Assembly (NCBI RefSeq): GCF_026262505.1
Contig: NC_067205.1
Coordinates: forward strand, 9,362,001-9,426,000
Direction: 5' to 3'
Origin: Trichomonas vaginalis G3
Taxonomy: Eukaryota > Parabasalia > Trichomonadida > Trichomonadidae
DNA: 64,000 nucleotides
The position numbers and the translations under genes are program-made. Below the pieces are notes generated by a model. That model made no database searches, was not told the DNA's origin, and saw only the letters and a list, made by a program, of their open reading frames with translations. Shown in pieces: positions 1-7,451 of this stretch (position 1 is the first letter of the stretch; the number at the start of each line of letters is the position of its first letter).

Positions 1-130
1 ATGGGTAGTCAAAACGATAGCCTTCATGCTTTACGGTCTCTGTCTCAAACTTTTGACCGACATTCGTAAAAAGTTCATCTAATGGTTTAGTTGTAGCAAC
101 TCTTGAATTTTCTTTTTCTATTGAAAGCAT
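1..130 (-). CDS. N-terminus of a virion-like protein, family of the 5344 gene (cut by window edge)
   Basis: The first 43 residues of a leftward gene. They align by eye with the start of the protein at 5344-6204: a short charged opening, then a TTKPLDELFTN stretch (TKPLDYIFTN in the other), then YRFDYP (YRFDFP). ATG is at 130; the 18 bp to the divergent ATG at 149 hold a shared TTTTATC promoter-like box. The same family seems to occur in element B at 45569-46450 and 61268-62119. The function is not known; repeated occurrence next to fibre and capsid genes suggests a virion component. The rest lies outside the window. Confidence 0.55.
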   Translation of the reverse strand, partial: MLSIEKENSRVATTKPLDELFTNVGQKFETETVKHEGYRFDYP

Positions 131-148
131 ATTTTATCTAGAATAAAA

Positions 149-868
149 ATGTCGAAAGAAACAGCGTCTATGAGAGAAATACAACACAACCGACAACTCA
201 TTATGCAAGCTCTAAATAAGAACACAACAAACTTTTCAAACTATTCTAAGATATCTGAGTCATTGAAAGAAGGAAACTTAAAACTGACGATAAACCCATT
301 GACAGATGAGTTTCTGTTTCAAGACAGTAAGAACCATACTGTCTGTGTAAATCCAACAAAAAGAACTTTAAACGAGAAACCTATAGATGAACTTCTTTTG
401 AAAGCAGATATTGACAACAAAGCTGACAAAGAGTATGTTGACGATGAGTTAGCACGTGTGGCTAGTGCGTTAGTGAAGAAGGCAGATAAGGAATATGTGA
501 ATGAAAAAGATGAAAAAATTATAGAAAGGGTTGAATGGTACCATGAACGGACAACAAAGATTTTAAAAGGTAAAGCCGATACAGGGTGGGTTTCAGGATG
601 TTTAGACCTTAAAGCGGATAAGAACCATACACATACCATTGCAAATATTACAAACTTACAAGAAACCTTAAACAGGAAAAGTGACGTTGGACATACACAT
701 ACCATTGCAAATATTACAAACTTACAAGAAACCTTAAACAGGAAAAGTGACGTTGGACATACACATAGCTTCTTCGCAACTGTTGGTATAGAAAATATTG
801 AAGGAACGGTTGAAGAAACTGGTGGGGATGCAATATTGTTATATACGAAAACGATAAAAACAGTTTGA
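149..868 (+). CDS. Fibre-like protein with KADK.HTH repeats
   Basis: A 239-residue protein. From about residue 80 it carries repeated short modules of the kind found in bacteriophage tail fibres: ...LKADKNHTHTIANITNLQETLNRKSDVGHTH..., with one 26-residue module (about 170-200) duplicated exactly at DNA level (78-bp direct repeat near 631-770). Heptad-like KADKEYV(D/N)E segments at 80-120 suggest a trimeric coiled stalk. The same modules occur in the element B fibre locus (49422-52004). Likely role: virion surface spike or host attachment. It starts 18 bp from the divergent gene at 130, with TTTTATCTAGAATAAAA before ATG. Looks whole. Confidence 0.7.
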   Translation: MSKETASMREIQHNRQLIMQALNKNTTNFSNYSKISESLKEGNLKLTINPLTDEFLFQDSKNHTVCVNPTKRTLNEKPIDELLLKADIDNKADKEYVDDELARVASALVKKADKEYVNEKDEKIIERVEWYHERTTKILKGKADTGWVSGCLDLKADKNHTHTIANITNLQETLNRKSDVGHTHTIANITNLQETLNRKSDVGHTHSFFATVGIENIEGTVEETGGDAILLYTKTIKTV

Positions 869-914
869 CAGAAAAGTGACAACTTTACGTGTCAAAAATA
901 TAAAAAGTGATATT

Positions 915-960
915 TTATTCATCATTATCTTCTTCATAATTTATTTCATATTCTTCGTCT
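915..960 (-). other. Possible remnant of the acidic 3' end of a leftward gene
   Basis: Read on the minus strand, this ends in an acidic stretch (DEEYEINYEEDNDE then a stop) that resembles in character the C-terminus of the integrase at 2413 (DEYAKEVENDD). The coding signal vanishes where the hairpin array begins at about 979. It may be the relic of a gene displaced by the array. Too short to be sure. Confidence 0.25.
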
Positions 961-978
961 TACCAACAAAAGATGGGA

Positions 979-1693
979 ATGTGAACAATTGCGGGCAATT
1001 TTTAGCCATTTTGGCTTGGAACTAGAGCCTGCGAGGTACATGGATAGTATCAGTACCTCACAGGCTCTAGTTCTCTATATGGCGCCGAGAAATTTTGGTG
1101 AAATGTGGTCGCATTTCACCAAAATTTTTTCGGCGCCATAGGATGAATTGGAGGGTGAGAGATATTATTTCATACAATACTACTCTCACCCTCCAATTCC
1201 CAGCCAAAATGGCTAAAAATTGCCCGCAATGTGAACAATTGCGGGCAATTTTTAGCCATTTTGGCTTGGAACTAGAGCCTGCGAGGTACATGGATAGTAT
1301 CAGTACCTCACAGGCTCTAGTTCTCTATATGGCGCCGAGAAATTTTGGTGAAATGTGGTCGCATTTCACCAAAATTTTTTCGGCGCCATAGGATGAATTG
1401 GAGGGTGAGAGATATTATTTCATACAATACTACTCTCACCCTCCAATTCCCAGCCAAAATGGCTAAAAATTGCCCGCAATGTGAACAATTGCGGGCAATT
1501 TTTAGCCATTTTGGCTTGGAACTAGAGCCTGCGAGGTACATGGATAGTATCAGTACCTCACAGGCTCTAGTTCTCTATATGGCGCCGAGAAATTTTGGTG
1601 AAATGTGGTCGCATTTCACCAAAATTTTTTCGGCGCCATAGGATGAATTGGAGGGTGAGAGATATTATTTCATACAATACTACTCTCACCCTC
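979..1693. repeat. 250-bp tandem repeat, each unit four abutting long hairpins (about 2.9 copies)
   Basis: The period is 250 bp and copies look identical over long stretches. Each unit is made almost wholly of four back-to-back inverted repeats. In the first unit they are 1018-1073 (stem starts GAACTAGAGCCTG), 1077-1140 (TATGGCGCCG, with an inner GGTGAAAT/ATTTCACC stem), 1145-1199 (GAATTGGAGGGTGAGAG) and 1202-1266 (AGCCAAAATGGC, then AATTGCCCGC inside). Stems are about 20-28 bp with loops of about 5-15 bases; spacers are 1-6 bp. No credible gene runs through it. It sits between the fibre gene and the collar-domain gene. Confidence 0.9.
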
Positions 1694-1762
1694 AATTTTA
1701 ATTACTTAAACTCATTCTATTTTTTTGACATGTAAATGTCACTTTTACTGAGATCTGACACA

Positions 1763-2416
1763 ATGTCAGATCTCTTTTTTTCGTATATAAGAATATATTG
1801 TAAACCTCCTAACTTTCCACAAGGTTTAACATCGGATGACGACATAACAACGATGAGAAACATTAGATGTAGAGATGTTTATGTCATGGAGGATGAACAT
1901 AATATTAAATTCACTGCTCAAGATTTATATGACAAGAAAGCAGACAAAACAGAGCTTCAAACATTAAAGACAGAAATACTTCAAACCATTTACCCAGTTG
2001 GTTCTATTTATACGTCAATGAACTCTACCAGACCAGAAGTAGTACTTGGTTTTGGAACTTGGACTCAAATACTCGAAAGTTTTTTGTATTGTGCACACAC
2101 TCCAAAGAAAACAGGTGGAAGTAAAACGATATCTGTCGACAACTTGCCACCACATAGTCATTCTGGTACAACAAGTTCTAATGGAAACCATAGTCATAGG
2201 GTTTGCAAACAAGGATATAACACTGTTTCTCAGACTTCAATGCAAATTCAAGTTATGTCAAGATCTCATTTTCCAAACGACCCAGTAGACTGGAATGGAA
2301 TGTGGACAGATACAACTGGAAACCACCAACATACTTTTACAACAACATCTACAGGACTAGGTAAAGACTACATGCCACCTTACATGACAGTTTACGCATG
2401 GTATAGAAATGCTTAG
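1763..2416 (+). CDS. Phage tail-collar-like receptor-binding protein
   Basis: About 217 residues from this ATG. The N-terminal half has a KADKTELQTLKTEILQ helix. The C-terminal half carries the signature of phage tail-collar / baseplate Gp10 C-terminal domains: YPVGSIYTSMNST, then FGTWTQI, then TGGSKTI, LPPHSHSGTT, GNHSH, GNHQHTF and YMPPYMTVYAWYR at the end. These His-rich loops bind metal in phage fibres. An upstream in-frame ATG exists at 1736, but the TTTTACTGAGAT box at 1742-1753, also found before 3810 and 3984, favours 1763. The final bases overlap the convergent integrase gene. A second, broken copy is at 52005-52604. Probably the distal tip of a virion fibre. Confidence 0.75.
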   Translation: MSDLFFSYIRIYCKPPNFPQGLTSDDDITTMRNIRCRDVYVMEDEHNIKFTAQDLYDKKADKTELQTLKTEILQTIYPVGSIYTSMNSTRPEVVLGFGTWTQILESFLYCAHTPKKTGGSKTISVDNLPPHSHSGTTSSNGNHSHRVCKQGYNTVSQTSMQIQVMSRSHFPNDPVDWNGMWTDTTGNHQHTFTTTSTGLGKDYMPPYMTVYAWYRNA

Positions 2417-3372
2417 TCGTCATTTTCAACTTCTTTAGCATATTCGTCAGGAGTTGTCTTATATTTGTTAGGAACTGTCTTTGAAAGTATACCACCTTGA
2501 ACTTTGACAAGTTTGAAACGAGGTCTGACAATAGTAGTTTTATCTTCTGCTTGCAGTCTGTACATTTTGCCATGTTTGCCTAAAACTTCATAATATTCTC
2601 TTGTATACTTTCTTCTATTTTTACGAACACGAATGTGAGTACCTGTCGAGTTCCCATTGTTGTCATAGTCAATAGTATTTTCATATGGGTCGCGTTTAGG
2701 TATTTCTATTTTTACTTTGTCACCTTTCTTAAGTTTGAAGCCTGGCATTCTTTCTTGTTTGTCTCTTTTGACTAAACTATTAAATATATAGTCTTTCTCT
2801 AAGTCAGGGTTGTTTTTCATTTCTTCGGGGGAGTGGTTTCCTAAACCTTTTTGTTTACGGCTATTGTAAATATTTAAAACTTGTCTCATCTTTGCCATGG
2901 AGAAGTGTCTATATTTGTCGTCATATGACATTTCATTTGCTTCACCACCTTGTGGTTGGTTTAAGTCTCTTAAGATTTTTATACAACTGTCAATGACACC
3001 AAGAGCAGAATGGTTTTGGTCGACAATGAAATATTGGTTTACATTTTTTGAACGCAGATAGTTTTTTACATCATCTGATTTGAAAGAACTTTCATAGTCA
3101 GATGTCAGTTTTGTTGGATGGTATTTGTCAACGAATATTGTCAAAGCTGCTAAGATATCTAAAATATTTTTGGACTGTAATGGTATGGCTTCACAGTATC
3201 TTGTGTTTTGACCGACAAATATTAGCCAGTATGGTGGTCCATCTTCTCTATACCTCGGAATGTTTTCCAAGATATCCATAAACCAAGCATTTGGTGTTGA
3301 ACTAAAGATTTTTATCATGAGTGCTTTCTTTGTCGCTTTAGAAACATAGGGGTCCTTGTTCGGATTCGTCAT
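2413..3372 (-). CDS. Polinton integrase (retroviral-type rve fold)
   Basis: A 319-residue protein with an rve integrase core at about 30-180: FMDIL near the start of the core, LTSDYESSF after it, and the downstream SCIKILRDLNQ helix followed by YNSRKQKGLGNHSPEEM, the usual ...YN...H...P.. ending of this fold. The C-terminal part (about 215-300) is rich in basic and beta-like segments (KLKKGDKVKIEIPKR, YYEVLGKHGKMYRLQA, RPRFKLVKV), as in the DNA-binding tail of other Polinton integrases. It is homologous to 52645-53574 in element B. It starts 18 bp from the divergent gene at 3390; the shared spacer carries TTTTTTACCC. Reads open from end to end. Confidence 0.85.
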   Translation of the reverse strand: MTNPNKDPYVSKATKKALMIKIFSSTPNAWFMDILENIPRYREDGPPYWLIFVGQNTRYCEAIPLQSKNILDILAALTIFVDKYHPTKLTSDYESSFKSDDVKNYLRSKNVNQYFIVDQNHSALGVIDSCIKILRDLNQPQGGEANEMSYDDKYRHFSMAKMRQVLNIYNSRKQKGLGNHSPEEMKNNPDLEKDYIFNSLVKRDKQERMPGFKLKKGDKVKIEIPKRDPYENTIDYDNNGNSTGTHIRVRKNRRKYTREYYEVLGKHGKMYRLQAEDKTTIVRPRFKLVKVQGGILSKTVPNKYKTTPDEYAKEVENDD

Positions 3373-3389
3373 TTTTTACCCTATAAGAA

Positions 3390-3791
3390 ATGGGTTTATT
3401 TGGCGCATTAGCAGGAGTTGCATCCAGATTTTTGCCCGCAGTGGGAACAATAGCCAGAGGTGCATTTGGAATTGGAAGGAAGATTTTGAGTACATTAGGT
3501 ATACTGAAAGAGAAAGCACAACCTATTATACAAACTGTACAGAAAGGTTGGGATGTAGCACGAGATGCAGCAAATCTTATTCCAAATCCTGAAACAAGAG
3601 GAAAAGTTCAAGGATGGATGGACAATGTAGGAAGACAAGCAGGAAACTATTATAACAAAGCAAATGACTACTATAACCAAGCAGGACACTATATGGACCA
3701 AGGTGAAAGATTCTTTAACAGAGGATATAACCATGCACAACAGTGGGTAAACAACAACCAACCTCAACCGCCTCAAACTTGGGGAATGTAA
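3390..3791 (+). CDS. Small Gly/Ala-rich then Asn/Gln/Tyr-rich protein, putative internal virion protein
   Basis: A 133-residue protein. Residues 1-35 form a hydrophobic, Gly/Ala-rich, possibly amphipathic segment (MGLFGALAGVASRFLPAVG...). The middle is helical, and residues 80-133 are rich in Asn, Gln, Tyr and Gly (NYYNKANDYYNQAGHYMDQ) ending in QPQPPQTWGM. The layout resembles adenovirus pVI-type membrane-active minor proteins and the gene at 44825-45343, but no homology can be proven by eye. TTTTTTACCCTATAAGAA precedes ATG and is shared with the divergent integrase. It heads a same-strand run 3390-3810-3984. Confidence 0.5.
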   Translation: MGLFGALAGVASRFLPAVGTIARGAFGIGRKILSTLGILKEKAQPIIQTVQKGWDVARDAANLIPNPETRGKVQGWMDNVGRQAGNYYNKANDYYNQAGHYMDQGERFFNRGYNHAQQWVNNNQPQPPQTWGM

Positions 3792-3809
3792 ATTTTTTAC
3801 TGAGATGAA

Positions 3810-3965
3810 ATGAACAATACAGCATTGAGACAAATGGGCTCAAGATGGATTTGTCGGCTTCCAGCAGTTACACAACCACGTGTTTGTCAAGTTCTTCCTA
3901 TACCTCAGGAAGTTTTAGACCGACTTAAAAAACCTAAACAACCAGTTGAAAACAAACCAAACTAA
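3810..3965 (+). CDS. Short protein, 51 residues, unknown
   Basis: A short reading frame (MNNTALRQMGSRW... to ...VENKPN) that would escape a length filter. Support comes from position: it is preceded by TTTTTACTGAGATGAA and followed, 18 bp after its stop, by a gene with the identical TTTTTACTGAGATGAA leader. The protein is basic with several prolines (LPAVTQPRVCQVLPIPQEV). Function unknown. Confidence 0.5.
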   Translation: MNNTALRQMGSRWICRLPAVTQPRVCQVLPIPQEVLDRLKKPKQPVENKPN

Positions 3966-3983
3966 AATTTTTACTGAGATGAA

Positions 3984-4568
3984 ATGACCGAAGAAGTTGA
4001 AACGGTAGATTTGACACCACAAACAAAAAGTTCAGAACCATTGTCAAAACCTGTCAAAGAACTTACAGATGAAGAGAAAAATTCAATAATAGAAAGTGCC
4101 AGGTCTGGAAATACAAACCCTAACTATAAAGTCACTTTTCATAGAAATGGAACGGCTAGTATCTCAAAAAAGAAACAGACTCTCACAAATAAAATATTGA
4201 AGTCTGAAGGAGCTTTCGAGACAACAGATGGAAAAGTTTACTTCACTGACAAACAGTTCATTATAGAACATCTCATTGACTTAGAGTCAAAATATTCTAA
4301 ACTTTACAACAAACACAAAAAGTTGAAAGGAAAACAAAAACAGATGGCATATGATATTTATGAAGATGTTGACGACACAACCATACCTGCAAGTGAAGTA
4401 AAGTCAGAGGAACCGAAAAGTGACGAAAAACCAATAGAAGAAGGGAAGCCAAAAACTGAAGATAAACCAAAAACAAAGTTTAGTTTGGAAACTAAACCAA
4501 GTCAACCTTCATTAGCTGGTATGGGTTGGCGTCAAAGACTTATGGCAGCGGGAGGTTATGTAAAGTAA
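3984..4568 (+). CDS. Hydrophilic protein, family shared with element B (62451-62871)
   Basis: A 194-residue protein. A short conserved block at about 28-60 (LTDEEKNSIIESARSGN, then KVTFHRNGTASISKKK) matches the start of the B locus at 62451 (SERESIILNDARGN..., then DGKIYVRKRK). A coiled or charged middle (LESKYSKLYNKHKKLKGKQK) follows, then a low-complexity Lys/Glu/Pro stretch, and a tail GMGWRQRLMAAGGYVK. Start fixed by the TTTTTACTGAGATGAA leader. In B the homologue sits directly before the major capsid gene, so a virion or assembly role is plausible. No known domain recognised. Confidence 0.55.
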   Translation: MTEEVETVDLTPQTKSSEPLSKPVKELTDEEKNSIIESARSGNTNPNYKVTFHRNGTASISKKKQTLTNKILKSEGAFETTDGKVYFTDKQFIIEHLIDLESKYSKLYNKHKKLKGKQKQMAYDIYEDVDDTTIPASEVKSEEPKSDEKPIEEGKPKTEDKPKTKFSLETKPSQPSLAGMGWRQRLMAAGGYVK

Positions 4569-4579
4569 AGAAAACAGTA

Positions 4580-4682
4580 TATTTTTATTTTTATTTGAAA
4601 TGTACGCTGAGTTTTGTTGGAGACGACCGTTGGAAAACTTGTTTGTTAGATGAGAAATATGAAATGGCATACCATTTTAAAC
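4580..4682 (+). repeat. Short leftover copy of the HNH gene edges
   Basis: About 100 bp that match the promoter and first ~25 codons of the HNH gene at 4722, then jump to the last bases of that gene (GGCATACCATTTTAAA) and its 3' flank. It lies directly before the full copy. It looks like a tandem copy reduced to its two ends, a sign that the HNH gene has inserted or duplicated here more than once. Confidence 0.6.
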
Positions 4683-4721
4683 AACATTTTTCAAAAAAAA
4701 TATTTTTTTATTTTATTTGAA

Positions 4722-5306
4722 ATGTACGCTGAGTTTGTTGGAGAGGACCGTTGGGAAACTTGTTTGTTAGATGAGAAATATGAAATTCACTGTTGTGAGT
4801 CATTTGAAGTCAGAAACAAAAAGACAAAAAGAGTTTTAAGCGAATGGGAGCAAAATGACGGATATGCTAGGATGAGGATTGGTGGAAAACACTATTTTAA
4901 ACATGTTGTCATTGCAACTCATTTTATACCGAATCCTAACAATCTACCTTTTGTAGACCACATAAACCATATAAGAAACGACAATAGACTTGAAAACTTA
5001 CGCTGGGTCACTTGTTCTGAAAACAGTAAGAACATAGGCAAATTTAGAGATATTGTATTCGAATTTGTCGACGAACTAGAAGATGAAGCAATTGAAATTA
5101 CAGACTATGGTAAGCATACGTTTGAGTTTTACTACTATAGCGAAGAACAGGACTCTTTCTACCTTTATACCGGCGTAAACTATAGGAAATTACAAGTATG
5201 TTTTACTAAGGCGGGCTATGCTTATGTAAACACTAGAGATACAGATGGAAAACACGTTCATATATTTCTCAACAAATTCAAGAAGCTATATGGCATACCA
5301 TTTTAA
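4722..5306 (+). CDS. HNH homing-type endonuclease, copy 1
   Basis: A 194-residue protein. An N-terminal NUMOD4-like segment (FVGEDRWETCLLDEKYEI...SFEVRNKKTKRVL, 1-45) is followed by an HNH_3 core: HVVIATHFIPNP, then FVDHINHIRNDNRLENLRWVT at about 88-110 with DHINH...N...LRW as the metal and catalytic signature. The C-terminal ~80 residues are of unknown fold. ATG is chosen after the T-rich TATTTTTTTATTTTATTTGAA leader, which is also kept in copy 2 at 13571-14155; proteins differ at only a few sites. Stand-alone HNH genes of this kind copy themselves into intergenic sites of phage and virus genomes. Looks whole. Confidence 0.85.
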   Translation: MYAEFVGEDRWETCLLDEKYEIHCCESFEVRNKKTKRVLSEWEQNDGYARMRIGGKHYFKHVVIATHFIPNPNNLPFVDHINHIRNDNRLENLRWVTCSENSKNIGKFRDIVFEFVDELEDEAIEITDYGKHTFEFYYYSEEQDSFYLYTGVNYRKLQVCFTKAGYAYVNTRDTDGKHVHIFLNKFKKLYGIPF

Positions 5307-5343
5307 AACATTTTTTAAAACAGTATATTTTTACATATATTAA

Positions 5344-6204
5344 ATGTTTCAGGTTGAAAAACAAAGAACAAAAGTAGCAGATACAAAACCGTTAGACTAT
5401 ATCTTTACAAACGCCGGTAGGACTATATCAGATGAAGAAATTTCATCCCGTACTTACAGGTTTGACTTTCCAATTCGTTGGCTTCAAAGTCCTTCAGATG
5501 CAAAGGCAATAGGATTTAGAAGAGTTTTGTTTTCAAAAAGAACTAACGCCTTTATGTTCGCAGTATATTTTCATGGGCAGTATAAAGGTTCTGATGGTCT
5601 AATAGACAAATTTGATGAAATGAGAATCTTTACAATTCGTTCAGACGAAAACCTTGAGAAGACTCTAAATGACTTTCAAACTCAAATGAACAAATATTAT
5701 TGGGAATTTCAAGAAAAATACGACTCTTTACTAAATGGAACATACTATCTGAAACTAGAATATGACAAGATGAACTCCACAGTTTCATTTCAAAGGATTG
5801 AAAATAACCCTCCAAGAGATACACAGTTTTTATTTTGGGAAGTAGACAAACGTTCTTGGGCACAATTTCTTCGGTTACTAAACCAGAACGAACCATTACC
5901 ACCTGACGGTCCGTTTAAATTTATACGCCCACCAACAGATTTGACAGTTTATAGAAATGTGTTTGACCCTCAAAATGTTATGTGTCATGCAAGTTTCAGT
6001 TCAAGCAACAACAGTTTTCTATGTATCGGTAAGGACTTTTATGACTTTGCTTCTAAATTCTACGAACCACCTAGTAACAGTTTCTCTGACTTTCAAGTTT
6101 GGTTCACAACAAATGGTGTGCAGCATATTATTCCATTATACTATGACTTTTATCTCGAATTGTCTTTCATATACAACTACGGAAAAGTGCTGAAAAAGTA
6201 CTGA
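5344..6204 (+). CDS. Putative virion protein, RFDFP family
   Basis: A 286-residue protein without a domain I can name. The N-terminus (TKPLDYIFTNAG...TYRFDFPIRWLQSPSDAKAIGFRRV) matches the partial gene at 1-130 and resembles 45569-46450 in B (YTYEYPRHWVEY...KAIEIRQV) and 61268-62119 (VTFKFPTDWIV). Thus element A has at least two members and B two. The remainder alternates beta-like stretches with polar loops, typical of a capsid-associated or tail-type protein. Leader TTTTTACATATATTAA before ATG. Role inferred only from family size and from neighbours. Confidence 0.55.
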   Translation: MFQVEKQRTKVADTKPLDYIFTNAGRTISDEEISSRTYRFDFPIRWLQSPSDAKAIGFRRVLFSKRTNAFMFAVYFHGQYKGSDGLIDKFDEMRIFTIRSDENLEKTLNDFQTQMNKYYWEFQEKYDSLLNGTYYLKLEYDKMNSTVSFQRIENNPPRDTQFLFWEVDKRSWAQFLRLLNQNEPLPPDGPFKFIRPPTDLTVYRNVFDPQNVMCHASFSSSNNSFLCIGKDFYDFASKFYEPPSNSFSDFQVWFTTNGVQHIIPLYYDFYLELSFIYNYGKVLKKY

Positions 6205-6284
6205 ATGTGAAGATATTAGAAAATAACATTTTTTCTAACATCGTAGAAAACTCATGAAAACAATTTATTTTTGTGAATATGTAA

Positions 6285-6357
6285 GCGGCTCATAGCTCAG
6301 TGGTATGGGCTACCTCGTTAAAGGCGTCGAAGACCTCGGTTCAAATCCCGATTCGCG
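6285..6357 (+). tRNA. tRNA-like gene, possibly tRNA-Asn(GTT), degenerate
   Basis: A 73-nt cloverleaf-like sequence. The acceptor GCGGCTC pairs with GATTCGC with one mismatch and one wobble. The D arm GCTC-AGTGGTAT-GGGC is good and includes an A-box-like TAGCTCAGTGG. The T arm contains GGTTCAAATCC (B box). The anticodon arm is poor, with GTT in the expected place. It could be a diverged tRNA gene carried by the element, a tRNA pseudogene, or a tRNA-shaped element used for another purpose. It lies 80 bp after a structural gene and before the repeat-rich part of A. Confidence 0.5.
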
Positions 6358-6396
6358 CAGGTTTTTTCCTTTTATGCAGTGAAATTTCATGTACAT

Positions 6397-6518
6397 AGGT
6401 TACTTTGGTGTTAGACCCTAGTGAAGAAAATAGAACGATATAAGTTTACATTTGTAAGGTTACTTTGGTGTTAGACCCTAGTGAAGAAAATAGAACGATA
6501 GGAGTTTACATTTGTAAA
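6397..6518. repeat. 60-bp direct repeat, two copies
   Basis: Two tandem copies of a 60-bp unit starting GGTTACTTTGGTGTTAGACC, at 6398 and 6458, differing at a few bases. Each contains GAAAATAGAACGATA. They lead straight into the 21-bp palindrome array. No gene is visible here. Confidence 0.8.
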
Positions 6519-6523
6519 GTTGG

Positions 6524-6887
6524 ACGATAAAAATCTCTGCTACTGTCAGTAAAAGTACTGCTACTGTCAGTAAAAGTACTGCTACTGTCAGTAAAAGTAC
6601 TGCTACTGTCAGTAAAAGTACTGCTACTGTCAGTAGAAGTACTGCTACTTGCAGTAAAAAGGAAAATTTGAGAGGGTTTTCGACGATAAAGTACTGCTAC
6701 TGTCAGTAAAAGTACTGCTACTGTCAGAAAAAGTACTGCTACTGTCAGTAAAAGTACTGCTACTGTCAGTAAAAGTACTTCTACTGTCAGTAAAAGTACT
6801 GCTACTGTCAGAAAAAGTACTTCTACTGTCAGTAAAAGTACTTCTACTGTCAGTAGAAGTACTTCTAGTAGCAGAGATTTTTATCGT
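6524..6887. repeat. 21-bp tandem array of the palindrome TACTGTCAGTA, bracketed by a 20-bp inverted repeat
   Basis: About fifteen units of 21 bp, most holding the palindrome TACTG-T-CAGTA followed by AAAAGTACT(G/T)C. A short unique piece near 6655-6690 interrupts them. The whole array lies between perfect 20-bp inverted copies (ACGATAAAAATCTCTGCTAC at 6524-6543; its complement at 6868-6887), so it could fold as one large stem. The array ends some 30 bp before the ATG at 6916. Compare the array at 11172-11632 with another palindrome but the same 21-bp period, before a related start. Confidence 0.9.
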
Positions 6888-6915
6888 TGTGGTCCGACGG
6901 TTAAGCCACAGACGA

Positions 6916-7107
6916 ATGTCCGACGTCCCACCAACCGAGTCCATTCCCAAACCAGAGGAACCTAAAGCACCAGCCCCTGCACCTCAGTTCCAGCAAGTCC
7001 AATCTCAATCCAAATTACTACCAATTCCAATACAAATCGAAGAGAGACCAAGAGTTCGAAGAAGGTCTGAACCGCTTACGCAAAGAGTATGCTACAGCTC
7101 CAATTGA
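6916..7107 (+). CDS. Short Pro/Gln-rich protein with MSDVPPTESIPKPEEP leader
   Basis: The N-terminus MSDVPPTESIPKPEEPKAPAPA is the same as that of the gene at 11633, so this leader is a conserved coding element. It is followed by Gln/Ser-rich sequence. A segment of about 130 bp (7000-7108) is repeated at once (7120-7240), and coding-like composition continues to about 7258; the locus as a whole looks broken about once. Upstream are a 21-bp palindrome array and the bracket repeat. Function unknown. Confidence 0.4.
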   Translation: MSDVPPTESIPKPEEPKAPAPAPQFQQVQSQSKLLPIPIQIEERPRVRRRSEPLTQRVCYSSN

Positions 7108-7261
7108 GAGAAAGTTGTTCCAGCAATTCCAATTCCAGCAATTCCAATCTCAATCCAAATCGAAGAGAGACCAAGACTTCGAAGAAGGTCTGAACCGCTT
7201 ACGCAAAGAGTATGCCACAGCTCCAATTGAGAGAAAGTTGTTGCTAAATTCAGTAAAAATA

Positions 7262-7420
7262 ATGTTTATGTTAGAATGTTAGATCTAACACCTTTTCTAA
7301 CACGTTTTCTAACATGGTCTAAAACTCTCGAAAATCATGAAATTTACACCAAAAATAATGTTTATGTTAGAATGTTAGATCTAACACCTTTTCTAACACG
7401 TTTTCTAACATGGTCTAAAA
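7262..7420. promoter_or_regulatory. Two five-half-site palindromic sites (GTTAG type)
   Basis: Two copies of a compound site: TTATGTTAGA, then the palindrome TGTTAGATCTAACA (centres 7281-7286 and 7377-7382), then two further CTAACA half-sites at a 12-bp step. They lie about 130-230 bp before the start of the KilA-N gene at 7509. The same site recurs at 8227, 8391, 9480, 9586, 9692, 9798, 22279, 22385, 22491, 22597, 22871, 22967 and 23063. Likely an operator for an element-encoded DNA-binding protein; an origin iteron is an alternative. Confidence 0.65.
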
Positions 7421-7451
7421 CTCTTGAATTTTCATGAATTTTCCGAAATAA

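Noticed and set aside
1067-1641. Repeated 74- and 98-residue frames in the 250-bp repeats
   Set aside because: They read through the hairpin stems and repeat exactly with the DNA unit. The DNA is better explained by inverted repeats.
979-1693. CRISPR array
   Set aside because: Regular spacing, but there are no unique spacers between identical repeats, each unit consists of different hairpins, and the host is a eukaryote.
6645-6950. Minus-strand Ser/Thr-rich frame with a 7-residue repeat
   Set aside because: It is the 21-bp array read in one frame; no promoter, no conserved ends.
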